DNA from: Kalaharituber pfeilii
Taxonomy: Eukaryota > Ascomycota > Pezizomycetes > Pezizales > Pezizaceae
Assembly (NCBI GenBank): GCA_015179045.1
Contig: WHUZ01000025.1
Span: 124,001-188,000, forward strand
DNA: 64,000 nt
Direction of reading: 5' to 3'
Position 1 is the stretch's first letter. Each line of letters begins with the position of its first letter. The translations under genes and the position numbers were made by a program. The notes beneath the pieces were generated by a model. It was not told the origin of the DNA. It saw only the letters and a program-made list of their open reading frames with translations, and searched no databases. Shown in pieces: positions 62,044 to 64,000 of the stretch.

Positions 62044-64000
62044 GGGGGGAGAGAATGTAGTATGGGGTAGGGTGGGGGAGGTCTTGGTTGGGGGAGTATA
62101 TGCCAACGGAGGGTGGAGGGAGGAGGAGTTTGAAGGGTGGGTGGAGGAGGTGACGAGGGTGGAGGGGAGATGCATAATCATGGGAGACTGGAATGCGCAC
62201 AGCCCAATGTGGAGTTTAAAAGGAACTGGGGAGAACGGAAAGGGTAGGAGACTGAGGGAGAGAATGGAGGAGGCCGGCTTTGCCTTGAAGGGAGAAAGGG
62301 TAGGTACGTGGAGGAGAGAAGTGGAAGGCAGGGTGCGAGAATCGAGAATAGACTTGGTGTGGGTAAGAGGGGTAGAGGGGGTGCAGGTAGAGCTGTGGGA
62401 AGGGGGCTCAGACCATTCAGGTCTGGTAGTGGAGTGGGAGGAGGAGGAGAAGGGAGGGAGAAAGATGGAAGAGAGGGTGAGAATTGATTGGGGAAGGGTG
62501 GAGGAGGAGGTCGAGGGGTGGGGTGGAGAATGGGGAGACGAAGAGAAGAAGTGGCTAGAAAGGGTAGGAGAGGGGAGCGGGTATGAGAGACTAAAACGAT
62601 GGAAGGAGTCTCTAGAGAAGAAAGTAAGGGTAGGAGGGAGGAGTAAAAGGTGGTGGACGGAAGTCAATAGGCTGGCGCGAGGGGGGGTGGGAGCGAGGGC
62701 GAGGTTAACAGAGAAAGAGAGAGTGAGGGGGTGGAAGGCGGCGGTACAGAAGCTGAAATGGAAGATCCGAGAGGAGAAGAAGAGGTGCTGGAGGGACTTC
62801 GTGGAGGAGGAGGGGCACAGTGACCCATGGAGAGTGGTGAGGGTAGCGAAGGACCCTTTCGGAGGTAAGGAGAGAATGGGAGCGCTGGTAGATGAGGAGG
62901 GAAGAGATTTGAAAGAGAACGAGGAGAAGGTGAGGGCATTGATGAGAAGGAATTTTGAGTGGAGGGAGAGTGGAGAAGATGAGGGAAAGAGGTAGGAGGG
63001 GACGGGAGGGTAGGGGAGATAGATGAGAAGGAGAGAGGAAGGGTGGAGAAGGAAGTAAGGGCCGCGTTACAGGGCACCAAGAATAACTCGGCTCCAGGAC
63101 CGGACGGAATCGGGTACCGGCTAATCAAGGCGGCCTTGAGGACACCTATAGGTGATGCGCTGGTGAGGGAGATCACTGAGAATTGGATTCGAAACGAGAT
63201 TCCGAAGGAGTGGAAGGAGATGCGGGTGGTCATGATACCCAAGCCGGGGAAGGATATCAAGACCACGAAAGCATGGAGGCCTATTAACCTGATCAACTGC
63301 ATTGGGAAAATTGGGGAGAAGGTGATGGCTAACAGGCTGCAGAAAGAAGACCGACTTTTCCATAGGCTTCAGTTGGGAGCTCGGAAAGGAAGGAATGCTA
63401 CTCAAGCAATGGCAAGGGCAGTGACAAAGGTACAGAGGTGCCTGCATAGGGGAGGAAGAGCAGCATGGGTGACAAAGCTGCTGTCATGGCGATTCAGAAG
63501 GCAGGCAAGGAGGGAAAGGGAAAGACCGAGGATGTGAGAAGGGTGGTGGACGCAGTAGCGAGGAGGAAGAACAAGGGAGGAGATGCGAAACTGATGTGGG
63601 TCAAGGCTCACATCGGAATCGCAGGAAATGAGAAGGCAGATGAGTGGGCAAAGAAGGGGACGGTGATGCAGGGGAAGGGGGTGGCCACCGGAAGTGGGTT
63701 GCGCCAGAGGGTGAAGGCGTGGAGGAAGGAGAAGAGAGAAGTGGAGGGCTTTGGAAAGGGAAAGGTCATGGAGTGGAATAGGACAGCGGTGTCCAACTTC
63801 ACTGCCATGCGCCTGGAGAGAGGAAGATGCGGGGTGTGGTTGAAGAGGATGGGAGCGGCGGAATGGGAGAAGTGCAGCTGCGGGGAGGTCCAGACGGGGG
63901 AGCACCTAGCCTTCCGGTGCAGTCAGCAGAGGTTTCGCCCAGAAGGCTTCAGAGAATGGGGGGATGTGGAGAAGAACTGGAAAAGGACGGCAGAGAATGG
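62044..64000 (+). mobile_element. Family B LINE: endonuclease, partial RT, RNase H (runs off window)
   Basis: Enters the duplicated sequence after CCTCACGTGCTGG. The first frame (to 62995) has the C-terminal part of an EEP endonuclease: IIMGDWNAHSPMWSLKG, RESRIDLVWVRG, SDHSGLVVEW. After a frameshift near 62985 come RT fingers: NSAPGPDGIGYRLIKAAL, MIPKPGKD, WRPINLINCIGKIGEKVMAN (63.05-63.4 kb). At about 63470 the sequence jumps to the second half of RNase H (AVMAIQKAGREGKGKTEDVR, WVKAHIGIAGNEKADEWAKK) and the knuckle CSCGEVQTGEHLAFRC. The RT palm with its YADD box and half of RNase H are missing, so it is defective. The N-terminal endonuclease residues are also missing. Confidence 0.9.

Noticed and set aside
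62029..63302. Two 212-codon minus-strand ORFs rich in Ser/Pro/His
   Set aside because: Antisense of the endonuclease/RT frame, which has the real motifs.
1..64000. tRNA genes
   Set aside because: I looked for T-loop-like GTTCNANNC with a matching acceptor stem and found no convincing cloverleaf by eye; a tRNAscan-SE run would be decisive.

Overview
The window is nuclear DNA from a filamentous ascomycete. Evidence: short GT–AG introns, an F-box gene, an NLR-type NACHT/WD40 gene, a fungal Hsp70-like gene, Tad-like LINE elements and a relic of an ITS2-28S rDNA unit of ascomycete type. The repeat load, the rDNA relic and the NLR fragment would suit a Pezizomycetes (truffle/desert-truffle-like) genome, but that placement is inference. 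There is no bacterial-type operon, phage or CRISPR array. Most of the window is nested mobile DNA; only a few host genes look intact.

Layout. 1-7.2 kb: a tandem pair of three-exon genes of unknown function (1065-2074 and 5975-7014), separated by a complete LINE-like element that carries ORF1 but no ORF2. 7.2-9.2 kb: small insertions, among them a 334-bp hAT-type MITE, in degenerate sequence. 9.2-19.1 kb: the left copy of a ~10-kb direct segmental duplication, holding a degenerate minus-strand gene, several LINE fragments and a ten-exon Hsp70-like gene (15115-17766). 19.8-20.9 kb: a solo LTR with internal tandem repeats. 22-29.6 kb: a mosaic of terminal-inverted-repeat elements, a foldback element, a captured GH95 alpha-L-fucosidase fragment and a degenerate minisatellite. 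31.5-34.7 kb: a 5.8S-ITS2-28S relic with C-to-T-type decay and two retroposon insertions. 36-39.3 kb: a NACHT-pentapeptide-WD40 NLR pseudogene. 39.8-42.2 kb: an apparently intact three-exon F-box gene. 42.3-46 kb: more TIR elements. 47.7-48.6 kb: another ORF1-only LINE copy. 49.2-50.9 kb: a 555-aa orphan ORF. 51.3-62.04 kb: the right copy of the duplication, in which the middle of the Hsp70 gene is inverted and new insertions sit at sites that are empty in the left copy. 62.04-64 kb: a LINE with endonuclease, partial RT and RNase H, running off the window.

Two LINE lineages explain most of the retroposon debris. Family A ends in a conserved tail with a GCCC-loop-GGGC hairpin. Family B ends in CCCTGCCATGGC...CGGGG. 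Both leave target duplications of about 10-17 bp. Two kinds of non-autonomous passenger stand out. One is an ORF1-only lineage with the family A tail. The other is a unit of only about 42 nt plus poly(A), present in three copies with the same 5' end, each flanked by its own target duplication. These, and the relative dating allowed by the two duplication copies, are the most interesting signals here.
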